A model generated the notes under the pieces. It made no database searches. It was not told the DNA's origin and saw only the letters and a list, made by a program, of their open reading frames with translations. A stretch of 64,000 bases of DNA from Deltaproteobacteria bacterium (GTDB taxonomy: Bacteria; Desulfobacterota; Desulfovibrionia; Desulfovibrionales; Desulfovibrionaceae). The DNA lies in the NCBI GenBank assembly GCA_031285295.1, contig JAITWK010000022.1, positions 124,001-188,000 of the forward strand. Reading direction: 5' to 3'. A program made the translations under genes and the position numbers. Of the stretch, positions 26,621 through 35,422 are shown piece after piece. The stretch's first letter is position 1. Every line of letters starts with the position of its first letter.

Positions 26621-28375
26621 CTATTCTTCGCCTTCTTCTTTGCCTTCCTCAAGCTTCTGCTTAAGGATATCGCCCAGAGTCTGGCTACCGGCGTCGCCAC
26701 CGGCAGTACGGAAGTCCTTGGCCGGTTTCTTGGCGCGAACTTCGCTTTCTTCCTTGAGCTGCTTTATGGAAAGGCCCAGACGGCGTTCTTCAGCCGAGAC
26801 ATGAATGACCTTGGCTTCAATGTTTTCGCCTTCCTTGAAGAGTTCGGAGGGGCTTTTGATTTTCTTGCTGCTGATTTCCGAAACATGCACCAGACCTTCA
26901 ATGCCTTCCTGCACTTCCACAAAGAGGCCAAAATCGGTGATGTTGGTGATCAGGCCGGTCACGCTGTGGCCCACCGGGTATCTATCCGGCACGTAAGCCC
27001 AGGGATCTTCCTGCAACTGCTTGACGCCCAGGGTAAACTTCTCGTTTTCCTGATCCACGGTCAGCACTTTGGCCTGCACCATGTCGCCAACCTGATAAAG
27101 CTCGTTGGGATGGCGGATCTTTTTGGTCCAGCTGATGTCGGAAACGTGAATCAGGCCGTCGATACCATCTTCGATGCCTATGAACATGCCGAATTCGGTA
27201 ATGTTCTTGATGGCTCCTTCCAGCACGGTGCCTTCAGGATACTTGACGGCCACCACTTCCCAGGGATTTTCGCGAATCTGCTTCATGCCGAGGGAAATGC
27301 GCTTCTTGGAGGGATCAACACCCAGCACAACCACGTCCACTTCGTCGCCGGCGTGAACCATCTGGGAAGGATGACGCAGCTTGCGGGTCCAGGACATTTC
27401 GGAAATGTGCACCAAGCCTTCCACACCAGGTTCCAGTTCAACAAAAGCGCCGTAATCAACCAGATTGGTGACTTTGCCTTTGAGGACCTGACCTTCGGGG
27501 AACTTGCCGGTGATATCCTGCCACGGGTCTTCAATGAGCTGCTTGAGGCCGAGGGATACCTTGTTGTTGTCCTTGTCGAAGGAAAGCACCTTGAGTTGCA
27601 GTTCCTGACCGAGCTGGACCAGTTCCTTGGGATGGCGGATGCGCTTCCAGGACATGTCGGTGATGTGCAAGAGGCCGTCCAGGCCGCCCAGATCCACAAA
27701 TACGCCATATTCGGTAATATTTTTCACCCGGCCGGTAACCATCTGACCTTCCACCAGGGTGGTCAGCAGATCCTGCCGTTTAAAATCGCGATCCTCTTCA
27801 AGCAACACGCGGCGCGAAACAATAACGTTACTGCGGCGGCGGTTGATTTTTAGAACCCGGAATTCAAATTCCTGGTTCACCAGGGCGTCCATGTCGGGCA
27901 CGGGGCGCAGGTCAACGTGGGAGCCGGGCAAGAAGGCCTCAACGCCACCCAGGTCAACGGTATAGCCGCCCTTGATGCGGCGCAGAATACGGCCCTTGCA
28001 GATGCCGTTCTGGTCCAGAACGCTTTCAAGCTGATCAAAAACTTGCAGACGCTTGGCTTTTTCATAGGACAGGACGATTGAGCCTTCCTGCTCGTTCTTG
28101 CGCACAACGAAAACATCAACCTTGTCGCCGACCTTTACGCTGGACTGCCCGGCGGGATCCACAAATTCGGAAGCCGGGATCTGCCCTTCGGACTTGAAGT
28201 TCACGTCCACCAACACATAGTCGTCGTCGATGCGAACAACTTCGCCCTTGACGATGGAGCCTTCCTCCAGATCGCCGAAGTCGGGGTTAAGATAGTTTTC
28301 CAGAGCGCTCTCAAAATTGAGTTCGCCGTCCAGGCCAAATTCCTGGTTCAGGTCTTGTTCAGAAGTTACAGTCAT
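26621..28375 (-). CDS. rpsA: 30S ribosomal protein S1
   Basis: Binds mRNA and helps it dock on the 30S subunit. At 584 residues it carries six S1 RNA-binding repeats (roughly residues 38-105, 123-190, 208-276, 293-363, 380-450 and 467-536). They are recognisable by recurring GxVxxIxxxGxFV and GLxHxSxxS blocks such as YGVFVDLGGLDGLLHITDMS. An acidic tail (EEGKEEGEE) ends it. A long complementary-strand frame (26801-27853) is a shadow. The stop codon abuts palindromic copy D. Confidence 0.96.
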   Translation of the reverse strand: MTVTSEQDLNQEFGLDGELNFESALENYLNPDFGDLEEGSIVKGEVVRIDDDYVLVDVNFKSEGQIPASEFVDPAGQSSVKVGDKVDVFVVRKNEQEGSIVLSYEKAKRLQVFDQLESVLDQNGICKGRILRRIKGGYTVDLGGVEAFLPGSHVDLRPVPDMDALVNQEFEFRVLKINRRRSNVIVSRRVLLEEDRDFKRQDLLTTLVEGQMVTGRVKNITEYGVFVDLGGLDGLLHITDMSWKRIRHPKELVQLGQELQLKVLSFDKDNNKVSLGLKQLIEDPWQDITGKFPEGQVLKGKVTNLVDYGAFVELEPGVEGLVHISEMSWTRKLRHPSQMVHAGDEVDVVVLGVDPSKKRISLGMKQIRENPWEVVAVKYPEGTVLEGAIKNITEFGMFIGIEDGIDGLIHVSDISWTKKIRHPNELYQVGDMVQAKVLTVDQENEKFTLGVKQLQEDPWAYVPDRYPVGHSVTGLITNITDFGLFVEVQEGIEGLVHVSEISSKKIKSPSELFKEGENIEAKVIHVSAEERRLGLSIKQLKEESEVRAKKPAKDFRTAGGDAGSQTLGDILKQKLEEGKEEGEE

Positions 28376-28641
28376 TACAGTTCCTCCAACCGCATAGATT
28401 CAGTCAGAACAGACCGCCGTTGGCAATTTTTGCGTATTTTTCCGCCTTTTGGCGGCAATTTCGCAAAGCGCTGATATCGACTTGGTCTATCTGAAAGGTT
28501 TTGCTCTAATATCAGAAGCGCGGCGATTATACAACTGCAAAATTGGCCTGTTGCAAGCTTTTTACCCCAGCGGGAATATTTCTTTTCAAGCCGGGGTTTT
28601 GCCCTTATTCTACCGGGAATTGCATTAAAATGGAGAAGAAC

Positions 28642-31584
28642 ATGTCCTTACGCCAACGCCTTGGCCTCAGCGCCGATCCAATTTTTTTGATGGACGGTTC
28701 CGCCTATATATTTCGCGGTTTTTACGCCAACCAGAGCATGAGCCGGGCCGATGGCACACCCACCAACGTGCTGTTCATGGTACTGCGCCTGATTTTTAAA
28801 ATTTTGCGCGAGGAAAGCCCGGCCCACTTCGCCTTTGTGCTGGATGGCAAGGGCAAAAACTTCCGCCACCGCCTGTATGCCGATTACAAGGCGCATCGCA
28901 TGGCCACGCCTGAGCCTCTGGCCGCGCAAATCGCCCCCCTGTGCGAGGTGCTGCGCGATCTCGGCCTGCTGGTTACTGTCTCCGAAGACTGCGAGGCCGA
29001 CGACTGCATCGCCTCGCTGGCCGCCCGCTTCAGCCAAACCGCCCCGGTAATCATCATTGCTGCGGACAAAGATCTCAAGCAGTGCCTTAACCCAAACGTC
29101 TACCTCTGGGACCCGGCCGGAAAGGACGAAAAACTTACTTCGCTGCAAGGCTTTATCGATGAAATTGGGTTTGAACCGCGTTACTGGCCGGATTATCAGG
29201 CCATTATGGGCGATTCCAGCGACAATATCCCCGGTGTACCCGGCATCGGAGCCAAGGGCGCGGGTACGCTGATGCGCGAATTCAAAGGCCTGGAGGATAT
29301 TTTCAGCCGCCTGCCCGCCGTGCCGCCTGCCCTGCGAAAAAAACTTGAAGGACAAAAAGAAATCGCCTTGCTCTCGCGCCAGCTCACCACCCTGAAGCTG
29401 GACGCCTGCCCGGATCTGAGCCTGGACCAACTGCGCCCACAACCGCCAAAACAACGGGAACTCATGGATTTTCTTACCGGCTACGAATTGCGATCACTAG
29501 CCCGCGAGCTTTCCTCCATGCTGCGAATCAGTGGAAACAACTTATCTTTCGCCTCTCTGCCCGGCGCATTGGAAGCCCAAAACAGAGCCATCGAAAAAAG
29601 CCATGCCACCATTCAGGCGACAGCCACTGCCGCCACAACCATAGCCTCCGCCGCAGCGCCAGCGGCAACCTCCGCCACCACTACGCCTGCTACGGCAAAA
29701 AGCGCCTCTCGTGCCGCAGCTTCGGCAGAGCAAGGCTTTTTATGGTCAAAAGCTGACTCCGCAGCAGACAGCGCCGCCAAATTATCGGCGGGGTCGCAGG
29801 CCAGTTTGCTGGATTTTGCTGAAGCAGCATCCGATCTTCAAGCCAACCTGCCGGATGACAGCGGTAAAGCCTATCTGGATGGCCTGCCCAGGTTCCGCAA
29901 AGCAACGGATCTTCCGGTGGGCGGTTCCCTGGCCCTGCTGTTCGCCCGCGACTTGAGCGGTGACAAAGCAGACACGCGCATTCTGATTGGCAACGGCAAG
30001 CAGGAGTTCATTTTCCATCCAGCCACGCCAGCCGGACCAGACAATCCGCCCAGCCCGGAAATGGACGAACTGCTTGCGGCGCTGAACGGCAAACGCCTTG
30101 CCGCGCCGGAATTCAAAGCCCTGTGCGAAGCCTGCCCGGCCTTGCGTAAACTGCCTTTGGCGGATTGCTTTGATCTTTCGCTGGCCGCCTGGCTGCTTAG
30201 CCCGGAAGAATATGACTACAGCTTCAAAAAACTGGCCCGCCGCTGGGGGCCGGAAGCCGCCGCCAGATTGCAGGAAAAAACTACTCCCCTCACCAGCTCT
30301 TTAATATTATCCATGGCCGCCCTGCTGGCAGAAAGCCTGAAAGCCAATCAACTGGACGGCCTCATGCGCGATCTGGAAATGCCGCTGATTCCGGTCCTGC
30401 TGGATATGCAGAAAGTTGGTCTGGGCATTGACCAAAAGGCTTTTGCCGCCTTTCTGGAACTGACGGAAAAAGAGCTGGCCGTTCTGAGCGAAGGCATTTA
30501 CCAGGACGCCGGACGCATCTTCAATATCCGCTCGGCCAAGCAACTGGGCGAAATTCTATTTGATGATCTGGGGCTGCCCAAAGCGCGGAAAACCAGCGGC
30601 GGGCAGGCTTCCACCTCGCAGGAAGCGCTGGAAAAGCTGGCCGGAAAGCATCCTATCCTCGACAAGTTGCTGGAGTTCCGCAAGCTGGAAAAGCTGCGCT
30701 CCACCTATCTTGATCCGCTGCCCAGACTGGCCGATGCGCAAGGCCGCCTGCATACCAGCTTCAACCAGAGTTCCACGGCCACCGGGCGGCTTTCTTCCAG
30801 CAATCCCAATTTGCAAAACATCCCGGTGCGCGGCCCGCTGGGCGCAAAAATGCGGGCCTGCTTTACCGCTGCTCCCGGCAATCTGCTGGTCTCGTCGGAT
30901 TACTCGCAAATCGAATTGCGTGTGCTGGCCCATCTTTCGCAGGATCCCACCCTGCTGGACGCTTTCAGCAACAACGAGGATATTCACCGCCGCACGGCCA
31001 GCCTGCTTTTTGAGACGCAGCCGGATCAAATAACGCCGGATCAGCGGCGCAGCGCCAAAACCATCAACTTCGGCCTGATTTACGGCATGGGTCCGCAAAA
31101 GCTGGCCCGCGAACTGGGCATCAGCCTTAGCGAAGCCAGCGGGTTTATCGAGCGTTACTTCGCCAAGCTCGGCAAGCTCAAGGAATATTTTGAAAAAGTG
31201 GAAGAAGACGCCAAAACGCACGGCTATGTAACCAGCATGACCGGCCGCCGCCGCCCCTGCCCGGAAATTCTCTCGGCCAACCAGCAGTTGCGTTCCAGAG
31301 CGCGACGCCAGGCCATTAATACCTGCATTCAGGGAAGCGCCGCCGACATCATAAAACTGGCCATGCTGGCCGCTGCCGCCGATGCCGGGCTGAAAGAGCT
31401 TGGCTCCACGCTGATCCTGCAAATACATGACGAACTGCTGCTGGAATGCCCGGTGGACAATGCCGAAGCCGCTGGCAAGCGTCTGGCAAAAATCATGTCC
31501 GCCGTAAAACCCGGCGGGCAGGAGCTTTTAGTGCCGCTGGCTTGTGATTGGGGTATTGGAGAGAACTGGGCTGAGGCTCACTAA
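28642..31584 (+). CDS. polA: DNA polymerase I
   Basis: Fills gaps and removes primers. I set the start at 28642 because GGAGAAG precedes it; earlier in-frame starts lack such a site. The protein has 980 residues. The 5'-3' exonuclease domain (about residues 10-290; EADDCIASLAARF and GDSSDNIPGVPGIG) is intact. An Ala/Thr/Ser-rich linker (about 320-390) leads to a 3'-5' exonuclease-like domain without the expected DxE motif at its start, so proofreading is probably lost. The polymerase domain is intact: SSDYSQIELRVLAHLS (motif A, near 750), RRSAKTINFGLIYGMG (O-helix), and QIHDELLLE (motif C, near 927). Confidence 0.95.
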   Translation: MSLRQRLGLSADPIFLMDGSAYIFRGFYANQSMSRADGTPTNVLFMVLRLIFKILREESPAHFAFVLDGKGKNFRHRLYADYKAHRMATPEPLAAQIAPLCEVLRDLGLLVTVSEDCEADDCIASLAARFSQTAPVIIIAADKDLKQCLNPNVYLWDPAGKDEKLTSLQGFIDEIGFEPRYWPDYQAIMGDSSDNIPGVPGIGAKGAGTLMREFKGLEDIFSRLPAVPPALRKKLEGQKEIALLSRQLTTLKLDACPDLSLDQLRPQPPKQRELMDFLTGYELRSLARELSSMLRISGNNLSFASLPGALEAQNRAIEKSHATIQATATAATTIASAAAPAATSATTTPATAKSASRAAASAEQGFLWSKADSAADSAAKLSAGSQASLLDFAEAASDLQANLPDDSGKAYLDGLPRFRKATDLPVGGSLALLFARDLSGDKADTRILIGNGKQEFIFHPATPAGPDNPPSPEMDELLAALNGKRLAAPEFKALCEACPALRKLPLADCFDLSLAAWLLSPEEYDYSFKKLARRWGPEAAARLQEKTTPLTSSLILSMAALLAESLKANQLDGLMRDLEMPLIPVLLDMQKVGLGIDQKAFAAFLELTEKELAVLSEGIYQDAGRIFNIRSAKQLGEILFDDLGLPKARKTSGGQASTSQEALEKLAGKHPILDKLLEFRKLEKLRSTYLDPLPRLADAQGRLHTSFNQSSTATGRLSSSNPNLQNIPVRGPLGAKMRACFTAAPGNLLVSSDYSQIELRVLAHLSQDPTLLDAFSNNEDIHRRTASLLFETQPDQITPDQRRSAKTINFGLIYGMGPQKLARELGISLSEASGFIERYFAKLGKLKEYFEKVEEDAKTHGYVTSMTGRRRPCPEILSANQQLRSRARRQAINTCIQGSAADIIKLAMLAAAADAGLKELGSTLILQIHDELLLECPVDNAEAAGKRLAKIMSAVKPGGQELLVPLACDWGIGENWAEAH

Positions 31585-31587
31585 ATC

Positions 31588-32253
31588 ATGTCGGATTTTT
31601 TTACTATATATCTGAACGGCCTGCTCACCGGAGCCAGTTTGATCATTGCAATCGGAGCGCAAAACGCCTTTGTGCTTACACGGGCTATCGAAGGACGGCA
31701 GGCTCACGCCGTGGCCGGGCTTTGCGCCTTTATTGACATCGTGCTGATCAGCCTTGGTGTGTGCGGCCTGGGCAGTTTGGTGGCGGGTAATGAAATACTG
31801 CGGGCCATCGCCACTTTTGGCGGGGCCGGATTTCTGATTTGGTTCGGCCTGCGCAGCTTCATCCAGGCTCTGCGCATAAAACGACTGGATCAGGAAGCGC
31901 ACACGCTTGTTCCCTCTAAGGAAAGCGCAAAAAATAAAGGCGACCTGCGCCGCGACTTACGACATGCTATGGCCGCCACTTTGGCAATTTCCCTGCTCAA
32001 CCCGCACGTTTACCTGGATACCGTGATCATGCTAGGAGCCATAAGCGGCAATTACCCCGGCTTTGGCCGCTACTTCTTTGGTCTGGGCGCGATCACGGCT
32101 TCGGTAATCTGGTTTTTCAGCCTCAGTTTCGCCGGTTCAAAACTGGCTCCCATCTTTGCCCGCCCACGCTCCTGGATTATCCTTTATACTCTGGTCGGCC
32201 TGATGGTGTGGTGGGTAGCGGCCGGGCTTCTGCTGGATTATTACCACCCTTAG
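31588..32253 (+). CDS. LysE/ArgO-family amino acid exporter
   Basis: A 221-residue membrane protein with about six hydrophobic segments and the LysE-family N-terminal signature IIAIGAQNAFVLTRAI, followed by LNPHVYLDTV, the conserved Asn-Pro motif. It most resembles ArgO (arginine export), but lysine or another basic amino acid is possible. It starts three bases after polA, so it is probably cotranscribed. Its 3' end overlaps the convergent mqsA-like gene by 4 bases. Confidence 0.85.
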   Translation: MSDFFTIYLNGLLTGASLIIAIGAQNAFVLTRAIEGRQAHAVAGLCAFIDIVLISLGVCGLGSLVAGNEILRAIATFGGAGFLIWFGLRSFIQALRIKRLDQEAHTLVPSKESAKNKGDLRRDLRHAMAATLAISLLNPHVYLDTVIMLGAISGNYPGFGRYFFGLGAITASVIWFFSLSFAGSKLAPIFARPRSWIILYTLVGLMVWWVAAGLLLDYYHP

Positions 32254-32651
32254 ACAGTCCTGACCTCATTAAGCAAGTCGGGGTGAAGGTCAAGCAGCTT
32301 GAACAGCTTGACCAAAGACAACGGCGGTTTTGTTCTGCCGTTTTCATAACGCGAAAAGGCGTTGACTCCGCCACCGAAAAGCTCAGCGGCCTGCCGTTGA
32401 TCAAGGTCGAGCTTCCGGCGCACTCTGGCGATGTAATCAGGATCAACATAGGCGGCGTTCACCTGGCGCTGAAACAACCCCAACTGCTCACTGTAATTGT
32501 CGCCATGCTCACGGTTAAGAACAACTTCACCGCAAGCCGGACAAAAGTCACCCGTCACCGCTGGAATAACAGTAGTTTCGACTTTGTAGGCATAAGGCAT
32601 GTCGCGCGTGTCGTGAATAAGTTCCGCCGCGCCGCAAACAGGGCATTTCAT
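32250..32651 (-). CDS. MqsA-family antitoxin / HTH regulator (no MqsR found)
   Basis: A 133-residue protein. The N-terminal zinc domain has two CxxC pairs (CPVC at 3-6, CPAC near 38-41), and the C-terminal helix-turn-helix (LDLDQRQAAELFGGGVNAFSRYENGRTKP) is that of MqsA. In the classical system MqsA neutralises the MqsR RNase and represses the operon. No mqsR-like frame exists in the 250 bases upstream or downstream, so it may be a solitary regulator or the remnant of a toxin-antitoxin pair. Confidence 0.82.
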   Translation of the reverse strand: MKCPVCGAAELIHDTRDMPYAYKVETTVIPAVTGDFCPACGEVVLNREHGDNYSEQLGLFQRQVNAAYVDPDYIARVRRKLDLDQRQAAELFGGGVNAFSRYENGRTKPPLSLVKLFKLLDLHPDLLNEVRTV

Positions 32652-32701
32652 GGCTATAGCTCCTTGAAAGAAACGATTAGCACGTCATCAAAAAACATCA
32701 C

Positions 32702-32735
32702 CTAATAAGTTAATTTGTCAAGTAGGTTAATTGGT
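32702..32735 (-). promoter_or_regulatory. Possible promoter/operator of the MqsA-like gene
   Basis: On the minus strand a consensus -35 TTGACA (32715-32720 region) lies between ACCTA and TAGGT half-sites; MqsA operators are built from AACCT and AGGTT halves. The plus strand also shows GTTAATT twice, 17 bases apart. The -10 box is not clear. Confidence 0.35.
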
Positions 32736-32743
32736 AGTTTATG

Positions 32744-32767
32744 AAAAAGCCCCGCGCGGGCGGGGCT
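32744..32767 (-). terminator. Rho-independent terminator of the lipoprotein gene at 32903
   Basis: AGCCCCGC (32748-32755) pairs with GCGGGGCT (32760-32767) around a 4-base loop. On the minus strand it is followed by TTTT (plus-strand AAAAA at 32744-32748). Confidence 0.85.
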
Positions 32768-32902
32768 GGGAAGCAAGGTAAGGATGCGTAAATTATAACA
32801 GTTTCACCAGCGCAGCGACAATGGCGGCTTCTTAATCGAGCGTTTTTTCAAGCTTTTGGAATCAAAGAAGGACGCTTTCATAATTGAACCTTAATGTATG
32901 AA

Positions 32903-33427
32903 TCAATGCGCAATCACAGTATTTTTTACTTCTCCACCAGAAAGAGTTACTTTTTGTATGAGTTCTCCACCCTGCATCCCATTAGATGGAACTTCCCAGA
33001 TTACTCTTGTCACTAAATAAAAATCTCCATCGCTTACATTTTCAAATCTAAAGTAACCTTGAGGATCACACATTGTACGTTGTCTGTATTGCATAAACCC
33101 GATGCTAATCAAAGACATATCCATCGTTGGAGCATACACGTTTCGATAACCATCGTTTGGGTTTCCGTATACTTGAGTAAATATTGATTCATGATAATCG
33201 GTATATGGATATAACGACACATATTCACCGGCGCATGTTTTAACATCTCCACCGCGTGTTTTCAGCATGGCGCTACCAGCAAGCGTATTTTTTCCGGGCA
33301 GCATAAGTCGTTGTGTCTCGGATGCATCAAATTGGAGAGTGGTAGTTATTTTTTGTTGCTGCACCGGAAAACACCCCATCATTCCCAAACACGCCACCGC
33401 TGCCAGAAGCAGAATAAGTTTTCGCAT
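32903..33427 (-). CDS. Putative lipoprotein of unknown function
   Basis: A 174-residue protein with a lipoprotein signal (hydrophobic segment then LGMMGC, Cys19). The mature part is soluble and has two further Cys (TCAGEYV and MCDPQGYF). The segment CDPQGYFRFENVSDGDFYLVT resembles the beta-sandwich of carboxypeptidase-regulatory-like domains, which are often found in surface proteins. Function is unknown. It lies 16 bases after the ORF6N gene on the same strand and ends at a good terminator, so the two may share a transcript. Confidence 0.75.
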   Translation of the reverse strand: MRKLILLLAAVACLGMMGCFPVQQQKITTTLQFDASETQRLMLPGKNTLAGSAMLKTRGGDVKTCAGEYVSLYPYTDYHESIFTQVYGNPNDGYRNVYAPTMDMSLISIGFMQYRQRTMCDPQGYFRFENVSDGDFYLVTRVIWEVPSNGMQGGELIQKVTLSGGEVKNTVIAH

Positions 33428-33443
33428 AGGAGCCTCCGTTTGG

Positions 33444-34007
33444 TTAATATCCGATTCTGCGTTTTGTGTTAGCCGGTGGAAGTATCAGTTCATTCAAAGC
33501 CTCGATTATTCCTCCAAGCGCCACATCATGCTTGCCTACGGCTTCTTCCAGTTCCGCCACTTTAGCGGCCAGTTCCTTGTAAGCGGGGACGGCCTGCCGC
33601 AGCCAGACGAAGGCGCGGATGATCATACGGCTGATTTCGTCAGACCGGGGGGACTTCAAAACGCTTGAGAGCATTAAAGCGCCGTGTTCGGTAAAAACAT
33701 ATGGGGCATAGCGTCGGCCACCATGCTTTGCTATCATATTTTGTGATTCCAAACTTGAGGTCACATTTTGTGATCTCAAGTTTGAGATGCCAATTTGGCA
33801 TCTCAAGTTTTCCCATTCTTCGGCGGATAGCTGGAAGGAAAAACCTTCAAAGCGTTCCGGGTTACGTTTCATGGCCCGGACAAGAGCACCTGTTTCGACC
33901 CCGTACAAAACGGCCAAATCTTCATCAAGCATAACCCGCTGGCCGCGTAGCTCAAAAATACGGTGAACTATGGAATCCAAGGCGACAGGCGTCAGTAAAT
34001 CAGTCAA
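33444..34007 (-). CDS. ORF6N-domain protein (phage-related DNA-binding)
   Basis: A 187-residue protein. The N-terminal ORF6N domain (residues 10-95) shows the family block RGQRVMLDEDLAVLYGVET and ends RYAPYVFTEHGALMLSSVL. A C-terminal coiled-coil stretch (YKELAAKVAELEEAVGKHD) follows. ORF6N proteins are common on prophages and plasmids and are thought to bind DNA; the role here is unknown. The middle (residues 65-92) is coded by short imperfect repeats (33725-33805) that make LRCQIGISNLRSQ and similar runs, suggesting expansion. No other phage genes are near. Confidence 0.82.
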   Translation of the reverse strand: MTDLLTPVALDSIVHRIFELRGQRVMLDEDLAVLYGVETGALVRAMKRNPERFEGFSFQLSAEEWENLRCQIGISNLRSQNVTSSLESQNMIAKHGGRRYAPYVFTEHGALMLSSVLKSPRSDEISRMIIRAFVWLRQAVPAYKELAAKVAELEEAVGKHDVALGGIIEALNELILPPANTKRRIGY

Positions 34008-34145
34008 AGCAATCCCCTATAACTGCGTATTCTATACACATTATAGCTTGGCACGATAACTGTCAAAGCTTTCAGGAAGATTTATGCCTGTCCTTTATGC
34101 CTCCATCAATTCCGATTATCAGCCCTAGTTGCACCACAAGCCGAT

Positions 34146-34188
34146 TTACCGTAAAATCATCCGGTAATTCTTTCGCACCGTTGCGAAA
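34146..34188. promoter_or_regulatory. Two small inverted repeats upstream of purE
   Basis: TTACCG (34146-34151) pairs with CGGTAA (34162-34167), and TTTCGCA (34171-34177) pairs with TGCGAAA (34182-34188) around CCGT. The second, with its central CG and GCA/TGC halves, resembles LacI/PurR-type operators and lies 40 bases before purE. Regulation by a PurR-like protein is a guess. Confidence 0.4.
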
Positions 34189-34227
34189 CGGCAACCACCA
34201 AAAACCTGAAGCCTTAATGGAATAAAC

Positions 34228-34755
34228 ATGAACCAAGTCGTAATTCTCATGGGCAGCAAATCCGATGAGCCCACGGTGCGCCCCTGCGCCGAAATTTTGG
34301 ATAAACTCGGCATCAGCTATCTTTTTACCATTACTTCGGCGCACCGCACTCCGGAGCGCACCGAAAAACTGGTGGCCGAACAGGAAAAGGCCGGTTGCCG
34401 GGTCTTTATTTGCGCCGCCGGTATGGCCGCGCACCTGGCCGGGGCGGTTGCGGCGCGTACAATCAGGCCGGTCATTGGCATTCCCATTTCCTCCGGCAAT
34501 CTGGGCGGTATGGACGCCCTGCTCTCCACCGTGATGATGCCCGCCGGTTTTCCGGTAGCCACCGTGGCCCTGGACAAAGCCGGTGCGCGTAACGCCGCCT
34601 GGCTGGCCGCACAGATTCTGGCCCTTGAGAATCCGGATCTGGCCGCCCGCATCGCACAGGAACGCGAAGCCATGGCCGCTGATGTGGAAAAGAACGCAGC
34701 TGAATTGGAAGTTCAAACTGACGGAAAAGTTCTGGCGACTCCAAACATATGCTGA
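34228..34755 (+). CDS. purE: N5-carboxyaminoimidazole ribonucleotide mutase PurE
   Basis: Catalyses the N5-CAIR to CAIR step of purine synthesis. The N-terminal signature VVILMGSKSDEPTV, SAHRTPER with the catalytic His, and FICAAGMAAHLAGAVAA are all present. Length is 175 residues, typical. purK is not adjacent. The 3' end overlaps the next gene by 7 bases. Confidence 0.94.
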   Translation: MNQVVILMGSKSDEPTVRPCAEILDKLGISYLFTITSAHRTPERTEKLVAEQEKAGCRVFICAAGMAAHLAGAVAARTIRPVIGIPISSGNLGGMDALLSTVMMPAGFPVATVALDKAGARNAAWLAAQILALENPDLAARIAQEREAMAADVEKNAAELEVQTDGKVLATPNIC

Positions 34756-35420
34756 AAAATACCAAAATCGTCAGTTTATTCTGCCTGTGCCTACTTACAC
34801 TCCTCTGTGCCGCCTGCGGCGGAGGCGAAGCGGCGCGGGTTACGGTTTTCGCTCTTGAAGGCCCGCCCCTGGCCATTGCCGGTGAGCAGGGCGAGCTTAA
34901 ATTTGAAGGCGAAATGGATCGTAGCTGCATGGTGGGCAGCGGACACTTCAAGCTGGTGAATCTGGAAAACGGCGCGATCTGCCAGGGCGAAATAAATAAC
35001 GGCCCCAGCAACAAAGGGCGCATTCGCGGCCTTGTTTCCTGCGGCGACTTGCGCTTTCTCATGCTGATCATGAGCAATCAGGGACCGGATCAGGGTGTGG
35101 GCGTGGGCCGTTTCGCCTATGGAAGTGACGCAAACGGTGAAAACAGAGAACACGCCGAAAGCAATCCAAACGATGAAAATAACGTAAACACCAAACATGG
35201 TGAAGACGCGGAAAGCGGCAACGATAGCGCGAATACGGCGCAAACAATCGCTTTGCCGGAACTGGACATCGAAGCAGGTGACCCCTTGCTGTTTTACTAT
35301 CACCCCTGGATCGAGGAAGCCAGACGCCGCCTGATCGACGTGCGGGAAAATGTGACTATAAATTTGCAGCGTAAGGCAGACAGTCAAAATAACTCTCAAC
35401 CTAAAGAAGAGGAACTGTAA
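34749..35420 (+). CDS. Putative lipoprotein of unknown function
   Basis: A 223-residue protein with a lipoprotein signal (lipobox ending at Cys23, LCAAC). Residues 27-125 look like a folded beta-rich domain with two Cys (SCMVGSG and SCGDLRF). Residues 126-165 are a low-complexity Asn/Asp/Glu/Ser/Gly run, probably a flexible or expanded linker. The C-terminus is charged. No known family is recognised. Its position between purE and the aldolase gene, with overlap and a 2-base gap, suggests one transcript. Confidence 0.7.
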   Translation: MLKNTKIVSLFCLCLLTLLCAACGGGEAARVTVFALEGPPLAIAGEQGELKFEGEMDRSCMVGSGHFKLVNLENGAICQGEINNGPSNKGRIRGLVSCGDLRFLMLIMSNQGPDQGVGVGRFAYGSDANGENREHAESNPNDENNVNTKHGEDAESGNDSANTAQTIALPELDIEAGDPLLFYYHPWIEEARRRLIDVRENVTINLQRKADSQNNSQPKEEEL

Positions 35421-35422
35421 CA

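Noticed and set aside
26801-27853. 350-codon plus-strand frame with repeated motifs
   Set aside because: Antisense to rpsA; the repeats only mirror the S1 domains.
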